Part shown: piece after piece, positions 28,427-37,390 of the stretch
Layout: each line of letters begins with the position of its first letter
Numbering within the stretch: position 1 is the stretch's first letter
Made by a program: the position numbers and the translations under genes
Notes under the pieces: model-generated
Told to the model about the DNA's origin: nothing
Databases searched by the model: none
What the model saw: the letters and a program-made list of their open reading frames with translations, nothing else
NCBI GenBank assembly: GCA_902363395.1
Contig: CABIZZ010000001.1
Coordinates: forward strand, 62,001 to 126,000
From: Streptococcaceae bacterium
GTDB lineage: Bacteria > Bacillota > Bacilli > Lactobacillales > Streptococcaceae
DNA length: 64,000 nt
Direction: 5' to 3'

Positions 28427-30376
28427 ATGTCACAGATTATTGAATTACCAGAAATTCTAGCCAATCAGATTGCTGCCGGTGAAGTCATCGAGCGCCCTGC
28501 TAGTGTGGTCAAGGAACTGGTTGAAAACTCCATCGATGCGGGGGCCAGTCAGATTGTCGTAGAGATCGAAGAAGCCGGCTTAAAGACCATTCAAATCACG
28601 GATAATGGACAAGGGATTGCCCATGAGGAAGTGGAATTAGCTCTTCGTCGCCATGCGACTAGTAAGATCAAGAGTCAAGCCGACCTCTTTCGTATTCGGA
28701 CCCTAGGCTTCCGTGGCGAGGCCTTGCCGTCTATTGCCTCTGTCAGTGTCATGACCATCCTGACAGCTCAGGAAGGAGCTAGTCATGGGACCAAGCTAGA
28801 GGCTAAAGGGGGCGAAATTACTTCTCTTGAGCCGGCGACTAGCCCTGTGGGGACTAAAATTACAGTTGAGGACCTCTTTTTCAATACACCAGCTCGCCTC
28901 AAATATATGAAGAGCCAACAGGCAGAGTTGTCCCATATCGTCGACATTCTCAACCGCTTGAGTCTGGCCCATCCAGAGATTGCCTTTACCTTGATCAATG
29001 ACGGCCATGAAATGACACGGACAGCAGGGACGGGGAATCTCCGCCAAGCCATCGCAGGAGTCTACGGGCTCGCTACCGCTAAGAAAATGGTTGCCATCGA
29101 GACAGGTGATTTGGACTTTGAAGTGTCGGGGTTCGTCTCTTTGCCAGAATTGACCCGGGCCAATCGCAATTACATTAGTCTCTTTATCAACGGCCGTTAC
29201 ATCAAGAATTTCTTGCTCAATCGGGCCATCTTGGACGGCTACGGCAGTAAACTCATGGTCGGACGCTTCCCGATAGCGGTCCTCAATATTCAGATTGACC
29301 CCTATCTAGCGGATGTCAATGTCCACCCGACCAAGCAAGAGGTGCGCATTTCCAAAGAACGAGAACTAATGGCCTTGATCTCCCAGGCCATTGTCTCCGC
29401 TTTGAAAGAGCAGGATCTGATTCCAGATGCCCTAGAAAATCTAGCCAAGTCAACGCTTCGTCGAACAGAAAAGCCAGTCCAGACCAGCCTCCCTCTAAAA
29501 GAAAATAGCCTCTATTACGACCGAGACAAAGGAGACTTCTTTGTCCGTCCAGAGGTTGCAGAATCCCAACCAAGTGGTGAATTGACCCCAGAGCAAACGG
29601 TTCTCTTTGCCCCAGAAGAGGAAAAGCAGGAGGCCAAATCACCAGCCATCAAATTCGCGGAGCGAAAGGCGCCTCAGTATGATCAACTGGACCACCCAGA
29701 GTTGGATCTAGCTAGTCTAGATAAGGCTTATGACAAGTTGGAAGGGGAAGAACATTCGACCTTCCCAGAGTTGGAATATTTTGGTCAGATGCATGGCACC
29801 TATCTCTTTGCCCAAGGCAATGGGGGCCTCTACATCATTGACCAGCATGCGGCCCAAGAGCGGGTCAAATACGAAGAATACCGGGAGAGCATCGGGGACG
29901 TGGACGGCAGTCAGCAACAGCTGCTGGTACCTTATATCTTTGAGTTCCCTGCAGATGATCTGATCCGCCTGCAACAGCGCAAGCACCTCCTAGAAGAAGT
30001 GGGTGTCTACTTAGAAGAATACGGAGTCAACCAGTTGATCTTACGGGAGCATCCGATCTGGATGAAGGAAGAAGAGATCGAGTCGGGTATCTACGAAATG
30101 TGTGACATGCTCCTCTTGACCAAAGAAGTGTCCATCAAGAAATACCGGGCTGAGTTGGCCATCATGATGTCCTGCAAACGCTCCATCAAGGCCAACCATA
30201 CACTGGACGATTACTCTGCACGCGATCTGATCTACCAACTGTCCCAATGTGACAACCCTTATAACTGCCCTCATGGCCGTCCGGTTTTGGTTAACTTTAC
30301 CAAGTCAGATATGGAAAAGATGTTCCGACGCATTCAGGAAAATCACACCAGTTTACGGGAATTGGGCAAATATTAA
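28427..30376 (+). CDS. mutL: DNA mismatch repair protein MutL (HexB)
   Basis: 649-residue protein that couples MutS mismatch recognition to strand removal. The N-terminal GHKL ATPase has '[13 protein letters not shown]', 'DNGQGIA' and '[15 protein letters not shown]'. After a variable linker (about 345-440) comes the dimerisation domain. It holds the metal-binding endonuclease motif DQHAxxExxxxE ('[12 protein letters not shown]'), '[12 protein letters not shown]' and 'CPHGRP', so the nicking activity typical of MutL in bacteria without MutH appears intact. Followed 20 bases later by ruvA. Confidence 0.96.
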   Translation: MSQIIELPEILANQIAAGEVIERPASVVKELVENSIDAGASQIVVEIEEAGLKTIQITDNGQGIAHEEVELALRRHATSKIKSQADLFRIRTLGFRGEALPSIASVSVMTILTAQEGASHGTKLEAKGGEITSLEPATSPVGTKITVEDLFFNTPARLKYMKSQQAELSHIVDILNRLSLAHPEIAFTLINDGHEMTRTAGTGNLRQAIAGVYGLATAKKMVAIETGDLDFEVSGFVSLPELTRANRNYISLFINGRYIKNFLLNRAILDGYGSKLMVGRFPIAVLNIQIDPYLADVNVHPTKQEVRISKERELMALISQAIVSALKEQDLIPDALENLAKSTLRRTEKPVQTSLPLKENSLYYDRDKGDFFVRPEVAESQPSGELTPEQTVLFAPEEEKQEAKSPAIKFAERKAPQYDQLDHPELDLASLDKAYDKLEGEEHSTFPELEYFGQMHGTYLFAQGNGGLYIIDQHAAQERVKYEEYRESIGDVDGSQQQLLVPYIFEFPADDLIRLQQRKHLLEEVGVYLEEYGVNQLILREHPIWMKEEEIESGIYEMCDMLLLTKEVSIKKYRAELAIMMSCKRSIKANHTLDDYSARDLIYQLSQCDNPYNCPHGRPVLVNFTKSDMEKMFRRIQENHTSLRELGKY

Positions 30377-30396
30377 ACAAACAATAAAGGAATCTT

Positions 30397-30990
30397 ATGT
30401 ACGAATACATTAAAGGAATTTTAACGAAAATCACCGCTAAATACATCGTGGTGGAAACGGCTGGGATCGGCTATCTCTTGCATGTGGCCAACCCCTATGC
30501 CTACTCTGGTAAAATGAACCAAGAGGTGCAAGTTTATCTGCACCAAGTGGTCCGTGAAGATGCTCACCTTCTCTATGGCTTTGCGACTGAAGAAGAGAAA
30601 CAGCTCTTTTTAAACTTGATCTCAGTCTCTGGGATTGGACCTGTCTCAGCTCTGGCTATCATTGCTGCAGATGACAATGCAGGCCTTGTCCAAGCCATCG
30701 AAAGCAAGAACATCACCTACTTGACCAAGTTTCCAAAGATCGGCAAGAAAACAGCCCAACAGATGGTGCTGGACTTGGAAGGTAAGATCAATCTCGATCT
30801 AGAAGATGCACCGGCTCAGACAAAAGCTAAGGCGACAGAAGAGAACCAAGCCTTGGAAGAAGCCATGGAAGCCATGTTGGCATTGGGCTACAAGGCTACG
30901 GAACTAAAGAAAATCAAGAAATTCTTTGAAGGAACTTCAGATACTGCTGAAAACTACATCAAATCTGCCCTGAAGATGTTGGTCAAATAG
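30397..30990 (+). CDS. ruvA: Holliday junction DNA helicase subunit RuvA
   Basis: Junction-binding subunit of the RuvAB branch-migration complex, 197 residues. An N-terminal OB fold (1-62) is followed by paired helix-hairpin-helix motifs, '[12 protein letters not shown]' and '[19 protein letters not shown]', and a C-terminal three-helix domain ('[20 protein letters not shown]') that contacts RuvB. ruvB is not in the window. Between mutL and tag, with AAAGGAATCTT before the start. Confidence 0.95.
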   Translation: MYEYIKGILTKITAKYIVVETAGIGYLLHVANPYAYSGKMNQEVQVYLHQVVREDAHLLYGFATEEEKQLFLNLISVSGIGPVSALAIIAADDNAGLVQAIESKNITYLTKFPKIGKKTAQQMVLDLEGKINLDLEDAPAQTKAKATEENQALEEAMEAMLALGYKATELKKIKKFFEGTSDTAENYIKSALKMLVK

Positions 30991-30999
30991 GAGATTTCT

Positions 31000-31566
31000 A
31001 TGCCAAAACGCTGTGGTTGGGTCAAAATGACCAATCCATTATATATAGCTTACCATGATGAAGAATGGGGGCGGCCCCTACATGATGACCAGGCCCTTTT
31101 TGAGTTGCTCTGTATGGAGACCTATCAGGCTGGACTATCTTGGGAAACGGTACTCAATAAACGGCAGGCTTTCCGTGAAGCTTTTCATGGTTACTGCATT
31201 CATCGTGTCGCAGATATGACGGATGAAGAACTGGAATCCTTGTTAGACAATCCAGCCATCATCCGCAATCGAGCCAAGATCTTTGCGACACGAGCTAATG
31301 CTCAAGCCTTTTTACAAGTCCAGGCAGAGTTTGGCACCTTTGATGCCTATCTCTGGTCTTTTGTCGATGGGAAAACCATCGTCAATGATGTTTCAGATTA
31401 CAGTCAAGCACCAGCTAAGACGACTTTATCTGAGATATTATCTAAGGACCTCAAAAAACGTGGTTTTAAATTCACAGGACCAGTCGCAGTTTTATCTTTT
31501 CTACAGGCTGCAGGCCTGGTCAATGACCATGAGAATGATTGTGAATGGAAAAATCCGAATAGCTAA
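31000..31566 (+). CDS. tag: DNA-3-methyladenine glycosylase I
   Basis: Base-excision repair enzyme of 188 residues that removes 3-methyladenine. The family N-terminus 'RCGWVKMTNPLYIAYHDEEWG' carries a Cys and His of the zinc site; the C-terminal 'NDHENDCEW' supplies the others. The glycosylase core has 'METYQAGLSWETVLNKR'. Only 9 bases after ruvA, so part of the mutL-ruvA-tag transcription unit, which ends at a strong terminator. Confidence 0.94.
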   Translation: MPKRCGWVKMTNPLYIAYHDEEWGRPLHDDQALFELLCMETYQAGLSWETVLNKRQAFREAFHGYCIHRVADMTDEELESLLDNPAIIRNRAKIFATRANAQAFLQVQAEFGTFDAYLWSFVDGKTIVNDVSDYSQAPAKTTLSEILSKDLKKRGFKFTGPVAVLSFLQAAGLVNDHENDCEWKNPNS

Positions 31567-31570
31567 CCCA

Positions 31571-31603
31571 TCGTAGAAAATTTTTCTACGATTTTTCTAT
31601 TTT
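31571..31603 (+). terminator. terminator after tag
   Basis: TCGTAGAAAA and TTTTCTACGA form a perfect 10-base stem with a 1-base loop in the DNA (a few pairs open in RNA), followed by TTTTTCTATTTTT. Confidence 0.88.
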
Positions 31604-31624
31604 TGTGTTACAATGAAGAAAAAT

Positions 31625-31632
31625 TACGAATA
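31625..31632 (+). promoter_or_regulatory. competence cin-box (ComX/SigX promoter) of cinA-recA
   Basis: TACGAATA, an exact match to the streptococcal late-competence cin-box read by the alternative sigma factor ComX, lies 17 bases before the cinA start. A T-rich stretch lies upstream, as in known cin promoters. A vegetative-type extended -10, TGTTACAAT, is at 31606-31614. Confidence 0.88.
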
Positions 31633-31649
31633 GTATAAGTGGAGGCGTT

Positions 31650-32918
31650 ATGAAAGCAGAGATCATTGCAGTGGGAACTGAAATTCTCACAGGACAGATT
31701 GTCAATACTAATGCGCAATTCTTATCAGAAAAGTTGGCCGGTCTAGGAATCGACGTTTATTTCCAAACTGCAGTTGGAGATAATGCCGATCGTCTCTTGT
31801 CTGTTCTTGCGATTGCGCGTGATCGAAGTGATCTCGTCATCCTTACGGGAGGCCTCGGACCGACCGAAGACGACCTGACCAAGCAGACTCTAGCCCAGTT
31901 TTTAGGTAAAGACCTGACCTTTGATCCAGAAGCAATGGCCAAGTTGGATCGCTTCTTTGCCAGTCGACCAGACCATGTCCGAACTCCCAACAATCTGAGA
32001 CAAGCTCAAATAGTGGCAGGTTCAAAAACGCTCCAAAACCTGACCGGTTTGGCAGTGGGAGGGCTGATTGAAGTAGAGGGCGTTAGCTATGTGGTCTTGC
32101 CTGGTCCCCCTAGTGAATTGAAACCCATGGTTAATGATGAGTTAGTGCCCTTGCTAGCCACAGGCGAGAAGCTCTACTCACGTGTCTTGCGCTTCTTTGG
32201 GATCGGGGAAAGCCAGTTGGTAACCGTTCTAGCCGATGTGATTGATGGCCAGACTGACCCGACGGTGGCTCCTTATGCCAAGACCGGAGAAGTGACCTTG
32301 CGCTTGTCGACCAAGGCTGCGTCACAAGAGCAGGCTGATCAGAAATTGGATCAGTTGGAGCAAGTAATCCTTCGTCATGAGACTTTAGATGGTCAAGCCT
32401 TGAGCCAGCTCTTCTATGGCTATGGAGATGACAATTCCCTAGCTAAGGTTGCTTTTGAACTCTTGCGAGAGAGAGGCTTGACTCTGACCGCAGCAGAGAG
32501 CTTGACAGCCGGGATGTTCCAATCGACTCTGGCTAATTTCTCAGGAGCCTCAGCGGTCTTACCGGGAGGTTTCGTCACCTACAGCATAGAGGAAAAGAGC
32601 AAAATGCTCCAAATCCCCCTAGCTGAGTTGCAAGAACATGGAGTGGTCTCTGCCCATACAGCTGAGCGGATGGCAGCGCAAGCCCGTCTCTTAACAGGGG
32701 CTGACTATGGAGTCAGTCTGACAGGTGTTGCAGGTCCAGACAGTCTAGAAGGCCACCCAGCAGGGACCGTTTTTATTGGAATTGCAGGTCCTAAAGGAGT
32801 CCAATCGATCAAGGTCAATATCGCTGGCCGGAGTCGTATGGATGTTCGGAAAGTTGCAGTCCTTCATGCCTTTAATTTGGTGCGCCTGGCTGTATTAAAT
32901 GGTGAAAATTTGGTATAA
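31650..32918 (+). CDS. cinA: competence/damage-inducible protein CinA
   Basis: 422-residue protein with an N-terminal molybdopterin-binding-like domain (about 1-170, '[15 protein letters not shown]' and '[11 protein letters not shown]') and a C-terminal CinA amidohydrolase domain (about 255-415, '[22 protein letters not shown]', '[15 protein letters not shown]'). In the pneumococcus CinA is made during competence and brings RecA to the membrane; some CinA proteins hydrolyse pyridine nucleotides. The cin-box and the following recA fit this. A good GGAGG ribosome site precedes the start. Confidence 0.95.
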   Translation: MKAEIIAVGTEILTGQIVNTNAQFLSEKLAGLGIDVYFQTAVGDNADRLLSVLAIARDRSDLVILTGGLGPTEDDLTKQTLAQFLGKDLTFDPEAMAKLDRFFASRPDHVRTPNNLRQAQIVAGSKTLQNLTGLAVGGLIEVEGVSYVVLPGPPSELKPMVNDELVPLLATGEKLYSRVLRFFGIGESQLVTVLADVIDGQTDPTVAPYAKTGEVTLRLSTKAASQEQADQKLDQLEQVILRHETLDGQALSQLFYGYGDDNSLAKVAFELLRERGLTLTAAESLTAGMFQSTLANFSGASAVLPGGFVTYSIEEKSKMLQIPLAELQEHGVVSAHTAERMAAQARLLTGADYGVSLTGVAGPDSLEGHPAGTVFIGIAGPKGVQSIKVNIAGRSRMDVRKVAVLHAFNLVRLAVLNGENLV

Positions 32919-33038
32919 TGAAATTTGTGCCAAATGAAGAATAATTCTAAAAATGGATAGGAAATATGCCTTTCAAATGGTGGAAACCGTTTGTGAGTTG
33001 CATGCATTTCCTGTATAGCAAAAACATAGGAGAAAAGA
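32911..33038 (+). promoter_or_regulatory. recA leader with internal promoter and stem-loop
   Basis: An extended -10, TGGTATAAT (32911-32919), overlaps the cinA stop codon and could give cinA-independent basal recA transcription. In the 120-base leader, GGAAATATGC and GCATGCATTTCC (about 32960-33011) can pair as the base of a long imperfect stem just before the recA ribosome site AGGAGAA. Confidence 0.5.
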
Positions 33039-34181
33039 ATGGCGAAAAAACAGAAAAAATTAGATGATATCTCTAAGAAATTTGGAGATGAGCGTGAAAA
33101 AGCGCTTAATGATGCCCTAAAGTTGATCGAAAAAGACTTTGGTAAAGGATCGATCATGCGTCTGGGCGAACGCGCAGAGCAAAAAGTTCAAGTCATGAGC
33201 TCTGGTTCCTTGGCGCTTGATATTGCCTTGGGTGCTGGTGGCTATCCAAAAGGTCGGATCATCGAAATCTATGGTCCAGAATCATCAGGTAAAACAACCG
33301 TTGCCCTCCATGCAGTAGCGCAAGCACAGAAAGAAGGAGGCATTGCCGCCTTTATCGATGCCGAGCATGCCTTGGACCCATCCTATGCTGCAGCTCTTGG
33401 TGTTAACATTGATGAACTCCTCTTGTCTCAACCAGACTCAGGGGAACAAGGACTTGAAATTGCTGGTAAATTGATTGACTCTGGTGCCGTTGACTTGGTT
33501 GTTATCGACTCTGTTGCGGCCTTGGTCCCACGCGCAGAAATCGATGGAGATATCGGCGACAGCCACGTTGGTTTGCAAGCGCGGATGATGAGTCAGGCTA
33601 TGCGTAAGCTTGGAGCTTCTATCAACAAGACCAAGACCATTGCCATCTTTATCAACCAATTGCGTGAAAAAGTTGGTGTCATGTTTGGGAACCCTGAAAC
33701 CACACCTGGTGGTCGTGCCCTGAAATTCTACGCTTCTGTTCGTCTAGATGTTCGTGGAAACACTCAAATCAAGGGTACTGGGGACCAAAAAGATACCAAC
33801 GTTGGTAAGGAAACCAAGATCAAGGTTGTGAAGAACAAGGTAGCTCCACCGTTCAAAGAAGCCATGGTCGAAATCATGTACGGAGAAGGAATTTCACGTA
33901 CAGGCGAATTGCTAAAAATCGCGACAGATCTTGATTTGATTCAGAAAGCTGGCGCTTGGTATTCTTATAATGGTGAGAAAATTGGTCAAGGTTCTGAAAA
34001 TGCTAAGAAGTACTTGGCAGACCATCCAGAAATTTTTGATGAGATTGATCACCAAGTGCGCGTGCGTTTTGGCTTGATCGATGATGACACTGCTGTAGTT
34101 GCACAAGATGAAGTAGCTGAAAGCCCACTTGTTGAAGAAGTAACACTAGATCTTGATGATGCCATTGAGATTGAAGAGTAA
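33039..34181 (+). CDS. recA: recombinase RecA
   Basis: Strand-exchange ATPase of 380 residues for homologous recombination, repair and transformation. Walker A 'GPESSGKT' is at residues 79-86, Walker B '[12 protein letters not shown]' follows, and the DNA-binding loops '[19 protein letters not shown]' and '[19 protein letters not shown]' are intact. The acidic C-terminal tail ('[15 protein letters not shown]') is typical of streptococcal RecA. Second gene of the competence operon cinA-recA. Confidence 0.97.
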   Translation: MAKKQKKLDDISKKFGDEREKALNDALKLIEKDFGKGSIMRLGERAEQKVQVMSSGSLALDIALGAGGYPKGRIIEIYGPESSGKTTVALHAVAQAQKEGGIAAFIDAEHALDPSYAAALGVNIDELLLSQPDSGEQGLEIAGKLIDSGAVDLVVIDSVAALVPRAEIDGDIGDSHVGLQARMMSQAMRKLGASINKTKTIAIFINQLREKVGVMFGNPETTPGGRALKFYASVRLDVRGNTQIKGTGDQKDTNVGKETKIKVVKNKVAPPFKEAMVEIMYGEGISRTGELLKIATDLDLIQKAGAWYSYNGEKIGQGSENAKKYLADHPEIFDEIDHQVRVRFGLIDDDTAVVAQDEVAESPLVEEVTLDLDDAIEIEE

Positions 34182-34218
34182 TTTTTTTCAAAATAGGTCG
34201 AAAGACTGATGCTTTTTA

Positions 34219-34227
34219 TGGTATAAT
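34219..34227 (+). promoter_or_regulatory. spx promoter (extended -10)
   Basis: TGGTATAAT with the TATAAT box at 34222-34227 lies 42 bases upstream of the chosen spx start; no clear -35 box. Confidence 0.5.
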
Positions 34228-34268
34228 ATACTACAATGTTATTATCGTGTGGCGAAAGGAGTGCATGC

Positions 34269-34667
34269 ATGATTAAAATTTACACAGTTTCAAGTTGCAC
34301 GAGTTGTAAAAAAGCCAAAACTTGGCTAAATGCTCATCAGTTGATCTATAAAGAACAAAACCTTGGTAAAGAAGGAATTACAAAAGAAGAATTACTCGAT
34401 ATTTTGACAAAAACAGAAAATGGGATTGCAAGTATCGTTTCTTCAAAAAACCGATACGCTAAGAATCTAGGTGTCGATATTGAAGACCTCAGTATGAATG
34501 AAGTCATCGATATCATCTTAGAAACACCACGAATCTTGAAAAGTCCTATCCTAGTGGATAACAAGCGGCTTCAAGTTGGTTATAAGGAAGATGATATTCG
34601 CGCCTTTTTACCACGTTCTGTACGAAATGTTGAAAATGCGGAGGCTCGCTTAAGAGCAGCCCTATAA
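34269..34667 (+). CDS. spx: Spx/ArsC-family transcriptional regulator
   Basis: 132-residue thioredoxin-fold regulator that binds RNA polymerase alpha and redirects transcription in oxidative and envelope stress. The redox switch Cys10-x-x-Cys13 ('SSCTSCKK') is intact, and the length matches streptococcal SpxA proteins. The ATG at 34269 is preferred (AAAGGAG upstream, start MIKIYTVSSC); an in-frame ATG at 34236 would add 11 unrelated residues. Streptococci have two Spx paralogues and I cannot say from sequence alone whether this is SpxA1 or SpxA2. A terminator follows. Confidence 0.9.
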   Translation: MIKIYTVSSCTSCKKAKTWLNAHQLIYKEQNLGKEGITKEELLDILTKTENGIASIVSSKNRYAKNLGVDIEDLSMNEVIDIILETPRILKSPILVDNKRLQVGYKEDDIRAFLPRSVRNVENAEARLRAAL

Positions 34668-34700
34668 GAACAAGTAGCCAAACATTGAGCTACTGAGAAG

Positions 34701-34735
34701 AGTCGAGATGTCAGGATCTCGACTTTTTCTTTTGT
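34701..34735 (+). terminator. terminator after spx
   Basis: AGTCGAGAT (34701-34709) pairs with ATCTCGACT (34716-34724) and is followed by TTTTCTTTT. Confidence 0.9.
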
Positions 34736-34793
34736 ATCTGGCCAAAGAATCCACGAAAAAATGGTTGTAAGAATGTTTTTGCGGGGGATTCTA

Positions 34794-34802
34794 TGGTACA
34801 AT
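34794..34802 (+). promoter_or_regulatory. promoter of the tandem lipoprotein genes (extended -10)
   Basis: TGGTACAAT, with TACAAT at 34797-34802, lies 48 bases before the first lipoprotein start; no good -35 box. Confidence 0.45.
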
Positions 34803-34850
34803 ACTTCTGTGGGGGAAATCCCTTTATAGAAGCTTATCAAAGGAGAAAAC

Positions 34851-35444
34851 ATGAAAAAGAAGCTTATTTGTCTAGGAGTCTTGCTCCTGACGCTGACAGC
34901 TTGTGGACAGAAGAAACATGGGAAAACCGATTCTTCCAGTGTTCAAAAATCCAACAGTGCTAAAATAGAATCGTTCAATAAAGAAAATCGAAATCTGTTA
35001 GACAAGGCAGAAGAGCAGCAAGTCTTTACCAAACACTTTGTCCTTCCAACAGATGAGAAAGGTATTCGCCAAGAGCAGACCATCACCTATCAAGGGGAAC
35101 AATTACAAAAATTGGTCATGACCAATACCACTCCTGCCAGTGATGAATTGAAAAATGCCATTCAAGAAGTTGGCCTCGAAGAAGCCCAACGATTGATGGT
35201 GGAGTCGATGGACAAGGACGAACAACTCCAACAAGCACGGACTCTTCCAGGCTTTACCATTGAACTGACCGTCCCAAATGAAAATGAATACAAAACGGTC
35301 ATCACCTATGATTTCACCCAGTTGGATACTAAAAAAGCGGTTGAGTTAGAGTACTTCAAATCAGCCAATATTGCAGATTTGTTGAAGTTGACACCAACAG
35401 AATATATGAATAATCTACTCCGTAATGGAGCAAAAGAAGAATAA
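34851..35444 (+). CDS. YehR/DUF1307-like lipoprotein 1
   Basis: 197-residue exported lipoprotein. The signal peptide ends in 'LTLTACG', a good lipobox with Cys18. A Ser/Lys-rich linker follows, then a single domain (about 60-195) with the pattern 'ITYQGEQLQKLVMTN', which resembles YehR/DUF1307 proteins of unknown function. The next gene encodes a related protein (shared 'TYQG..L/Y.K', '..SDE.K', and a similar C-terminal 'P/T...NLL/..KNG'), so the two look like an old tandem duplication. Only 12 bases separate them. Confidence 0.75.
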   Translation: MKKKLICLGVLLLTLTACGQKKHGKTDSSSVQKSNSAKIESFNKENRNLLDKAEEQQVFTKHFVLPTDEKGIRQEQTITYQGEQLQKLVMTNTTPASDELKNAIQEVGLEEAQRLMVESMDKDEQLQQARTLPGFTIELTVPNENEYKTVITYDFTQLDTKKAVELEYFKSANIADLLKLTPTEYMNNLLRNGAKEE

Positions 35445-35456
35445 GGAGAAAAAAAC

Positions 35457-36008
35457 ATGAAAAAATTTCTATTACTAGTCGTTTCTGGATTGCTTTTCTT
35501 GGCAGGTTGTGGGAACTCTCAATCAAAAGGGGGCAAGTCCTTATCGAAAGATAGCGTCGTTACTCGGACCTTTAAGATTAACAGAGATGTCAATGAGGCT
35601 GACGAGGTAGCCAAACAGGAAATTACAGTAACCGTATCCTACCAAGGTAAGAAATACAAAAAAGTTTCCATCAAACTAGCGACTCATGTGTCGGACGAAT
35701 TCAAAGATGAAGTCAAGAAATTGATCGATGCTGAGGATGATAAAGAAGGTGCCAAACAAGCCTTGATCGAAGGTTACGAAGGTGAAGGTGGCATTGATGA
35801 ATTGAGAGACTACGATGGAATCACCGTGACATCAGATTGGACAGGTGAAGCAATGATCTCTGAGATTGAGATTGATCCTGATAAAGTAGACTTCGATGAC
35901 ATTAAAAACAGCGAAGACTTGGGAGAAATTTGCAAGATGATCAAGACCTACTCTCCAACGCTCTTCATCAAAAACTTGGAAAAGAATGGCTTTAAAGAAG
36001 TCAAATAA
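35457..36008 (+). CDS. YehR/DUF1307-like lipoprotein 2
   Basis: 183-residue lipoprotein: signal peptide ending 'LFLAGCGN' (Cys18), then a Ser/Lys/Gly linker and one domain with 'VSYQGKKYKKVSIKL' and the C-terminal 'LFIKNLEKNGFKEV'. Paralogue of the preceding gene and part of the same transcript (AAGGAGAAAAAAAC before the ATG). No enzyme motif is seen; ligand or target unknown. No obvious terminator follows. Confidence 0.75.
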   Translation: MKKFLLLVVSGLLFLAGCGNSQSKGGKSLSKDSVVTRTFKINRDVNEADEVAKQEITVTVSYQGKKYKKVSIKLATHVSDEFKDEVKKLIDAEDDKEGAKQALIEGYEGEGGIDELRDYDGITVTSDWTGEAMISEIEIDPDKVDFDDIKNSEDLGEICKMIKTYSPTLFIKNLEKNGFKEVK

Positions 36009-36091
36009 AGTCATTGAAAAAATGTAGCAGATTGCTTTCGAAAATAAGTGATGAAAAGTCCAAGAAAGCCCGTAAAATCAATAATTTTCGT

Positions 36092-36120
36092 TTGAGAAAG
36101 TACGGAAATTATGATATAAT
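36092..36120 (+). promoter_or_regulatory. promoter of the ireB-ruvX-DUF1292 operon
   Basis: TTGAGA (36092-36097) and TATAAT (36115-36120) are 17 bases apart, and the -10 is also extended (TGATATAAT). One of the best promoters in the window. Confidence 0.8.
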
Positions 36121-36150
36121 AGTATGAATATAAAGAAAGAGGGTGGTATT

Positions 36151-36417
36151 GTGGGATTTACAGACGAAACAGTACGTTTTAATCTTGACGATTCAAACCG
36201 TAAAGAAATTAGTGATACATTAAAGGATGTCTACTTATCTTTGGATGAGAAGGGCTACAATCCAATCAATCAAATCGTTGGTTATGTACTCAGTGGTGAT
36301 CCTGCTTATGTACCTCGTTATAACAACGCTCGCAACCAAATTCGTAAGTACGAACGAGATGAAATTGTTGAAGAATTGGTTCGTTACTACTTGAAAGGGC
36401 AAGGGATCGATCTCTAA
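36151..36417 (+). CDS. ireB: IreB family (DUF965/UPF0297) regulatory protein
   Basis: 88-residue protein nearly identical in pattern to UPF0297/IreB ('[20 protein letters not shown]', '[19 protein letters not shown]'). In enterococci IreB is phosphorylated by the PASTA kinase IreK and affects cephalosporin resistance; its target is unknown. The GTG at 36151 is chosen (protein [18 protein letters not shown] upstream); the in-frame ATG at 36124 lies too close to the promoter and would add nine unrelated residues. The stop overlaps the ruvX start by one base (TAATG). Confidence 0.88.
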   Translation: MGFTDETVRFNLDDSNRKEISDTLKDVYLSLDEKGYNPINQIVGYVLSGDPAYVPRYNNARNQIRKYERDEIVEELVRYYLKGQGIDL

Positions 36418-36836
36418 TGAGAATTATGGGACTAGACGTTGGCTCGAAGACAGTCGGAGTAGCCATCAGTGATCCATTAGGTTTTACCGCTCAAGGTCTA
36501 GAAATTATTCAGATTGATGAGGAGAAAGGAGAGTTTGGTTTTGACCGTCTCTCTGAACTGGTGAAGGAGTACCGGGTTGATCGCTTTGTTGTTGGTTTAC
36601 CGAAAAATATGAACAACACAAGCGGTCCTCGAGTGGAAGCGAGTCAAGCTTATGGAAAGCGCCTTGAAGAGTTATTCAACTTGCCGGTTGAGTATCAGGA
36701 CGAGCGTTTGACGACCGTTGCCGCAGAGCGAATGCTGATTGAACAAGCAGATATCAGCCGAAATAAGCGAAAAAAAGTAATTGATAAATTGGCTGCCCAG
36801 TTGATTTTGCAAAATTATTTAGATCGAAAATTTTAG
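36417..36836 (+). CDS. ruvX: Holliday junction resolvase-like protein RuvX/YqgF
   Basis: 139-residue RNase H-fold nuclease of the YqgF family, linked to pre-16S rRNA end processing and possibly Holliday junctions. N-terminal '[16 protein letters not shown]' holds the first catalytic Asp, '[15 protein letters not shown]' and '[13 protein letters not shown]' follow. The start overlaps the ireB stop; this ireB-ruvX-DUF1292 order is widely conserved in Firmicutes. Confidence 0.92.
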   Translation: MRIMGLDVGSKTVGVAISDPLGFTAQGLEIIQIDEEKGEFGFDRLSELVKEYRVDRFVVGLPKNMNNTSGPRVEASQAYGKRLEELFNLPVEYQDERLTTVAAERMLIEQADISRNKRKKVIDKLAAQLILQNYLDRKF

Positions 36837-36852
36837 AAAAAGAGGAAATAAG

Positions 36853-37164
36853 ATGGCACACAATCATGATCATGACCACAACCATGACGAACGCGAATTG
36901 ATTACATTGGTAGATGAGCAAGGAAACGAAACCTTGTTTGAAATCCTTTTGACCATTGATGGAAAAGAAGAATTTGGTAAAAACTATGTTCTTTTGATTC
37001 CTGCAAATGCAGAAGAAGATGAAAACGGTGAAGTAGAAATCCAAGCTTACTCATTTACTGAAAACGAAGACGGAACAGAAGGCGACCTTCAACCAATCCC
37101 AGAAGATTCAGATGATGAATGGAACATGATTGAAGAAGTCTTCAACAGCTTTATGGAGGAGTGA
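36853..37164 (+). CDS. DUF1292 family protein with His-rich N-terminus
   Basis: 103-residue acidic protein of the DUF1292 family ('[25 protein letters not shown]', ending '[17 protein letters not shown]'). Its first 12 residues read [12 protein letters not shown], a possible metal-binding tail. Function is unknown. Third gene of the ireB-ruvX operon. Its TGA stop is the first part of a perfect hairpin. Confidence 0.85.
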   Translation: MAHNHDHDHNHDERELITLVDEQGNETLFEILLTIDGKEEFGKNYVLLIPANAEEDENGEVEIQAYSFTENEDGTEGDLQPIPEDSDDEWNMIEEVFNSFMEE

Positions 37165-37390
37165 TACAGTCTGGGAGACTGTATCACCCTAACTCCAAGA
37201 GATTGGAAAGAGTTGGTAAGTCCAGTGGATGTTTTTAGCCCTGCTTCAAGAAACAAGAAAAAGCAGGAAGTCCGGGGGATGTTTTTAGCCCAACTTCTAA
37301 AAATATTGGAAGTGAAATAAGAAACCAAAGAAATAGCAGAGCGTGAGCCAGCAACAAGGCTTGATCGCTCTTTTCTTTTAGGAGAAAGGT
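37162..37390 (+). ncRNA. candidate structured leader of folC
   Basis: The 226-base gap before folC contains, in order: a perfect 10-base hairpin (TGATACAGTC/GACTGTATCA, 37162-37186); two copies of a ~23-base sequence (37219-37241 and 37269-37291), each able to fold with the same 10-base loop ATGTTTTTAG; a perfect 7-base alternative pairing CCTGCTT/AAGCAGG (37240-37246 with 37261-37267) that excludes the first of these hairpins; and a terminator directly before the folC ribosome site. I see no promoter inside, so folC seems to depend on read-through from the ireB operon. It resembles an attenuator, though it matches no class I know. Identity as a regulatory RNA is inferred. Confidence 0.45.
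37339..37379 (+). terminator. terminator just upstream of folC
   Basis: GAGCG (37339-37343) pairs with CGCTC (37366-37370), with inner AGCC/GGCT pairing, followed by TTTTCTTTT. It ends only 11 bases before the folC ATG, with the ribosome site between. Confidence 0.75.

Noticed and set aside
36124..36150. Upstream ATG that would lengthen IreB by nine residues.
   Set aside because: It lies 4 bases after the -10 box, where transcription has barely begun, and the family protein starts at MGFT.
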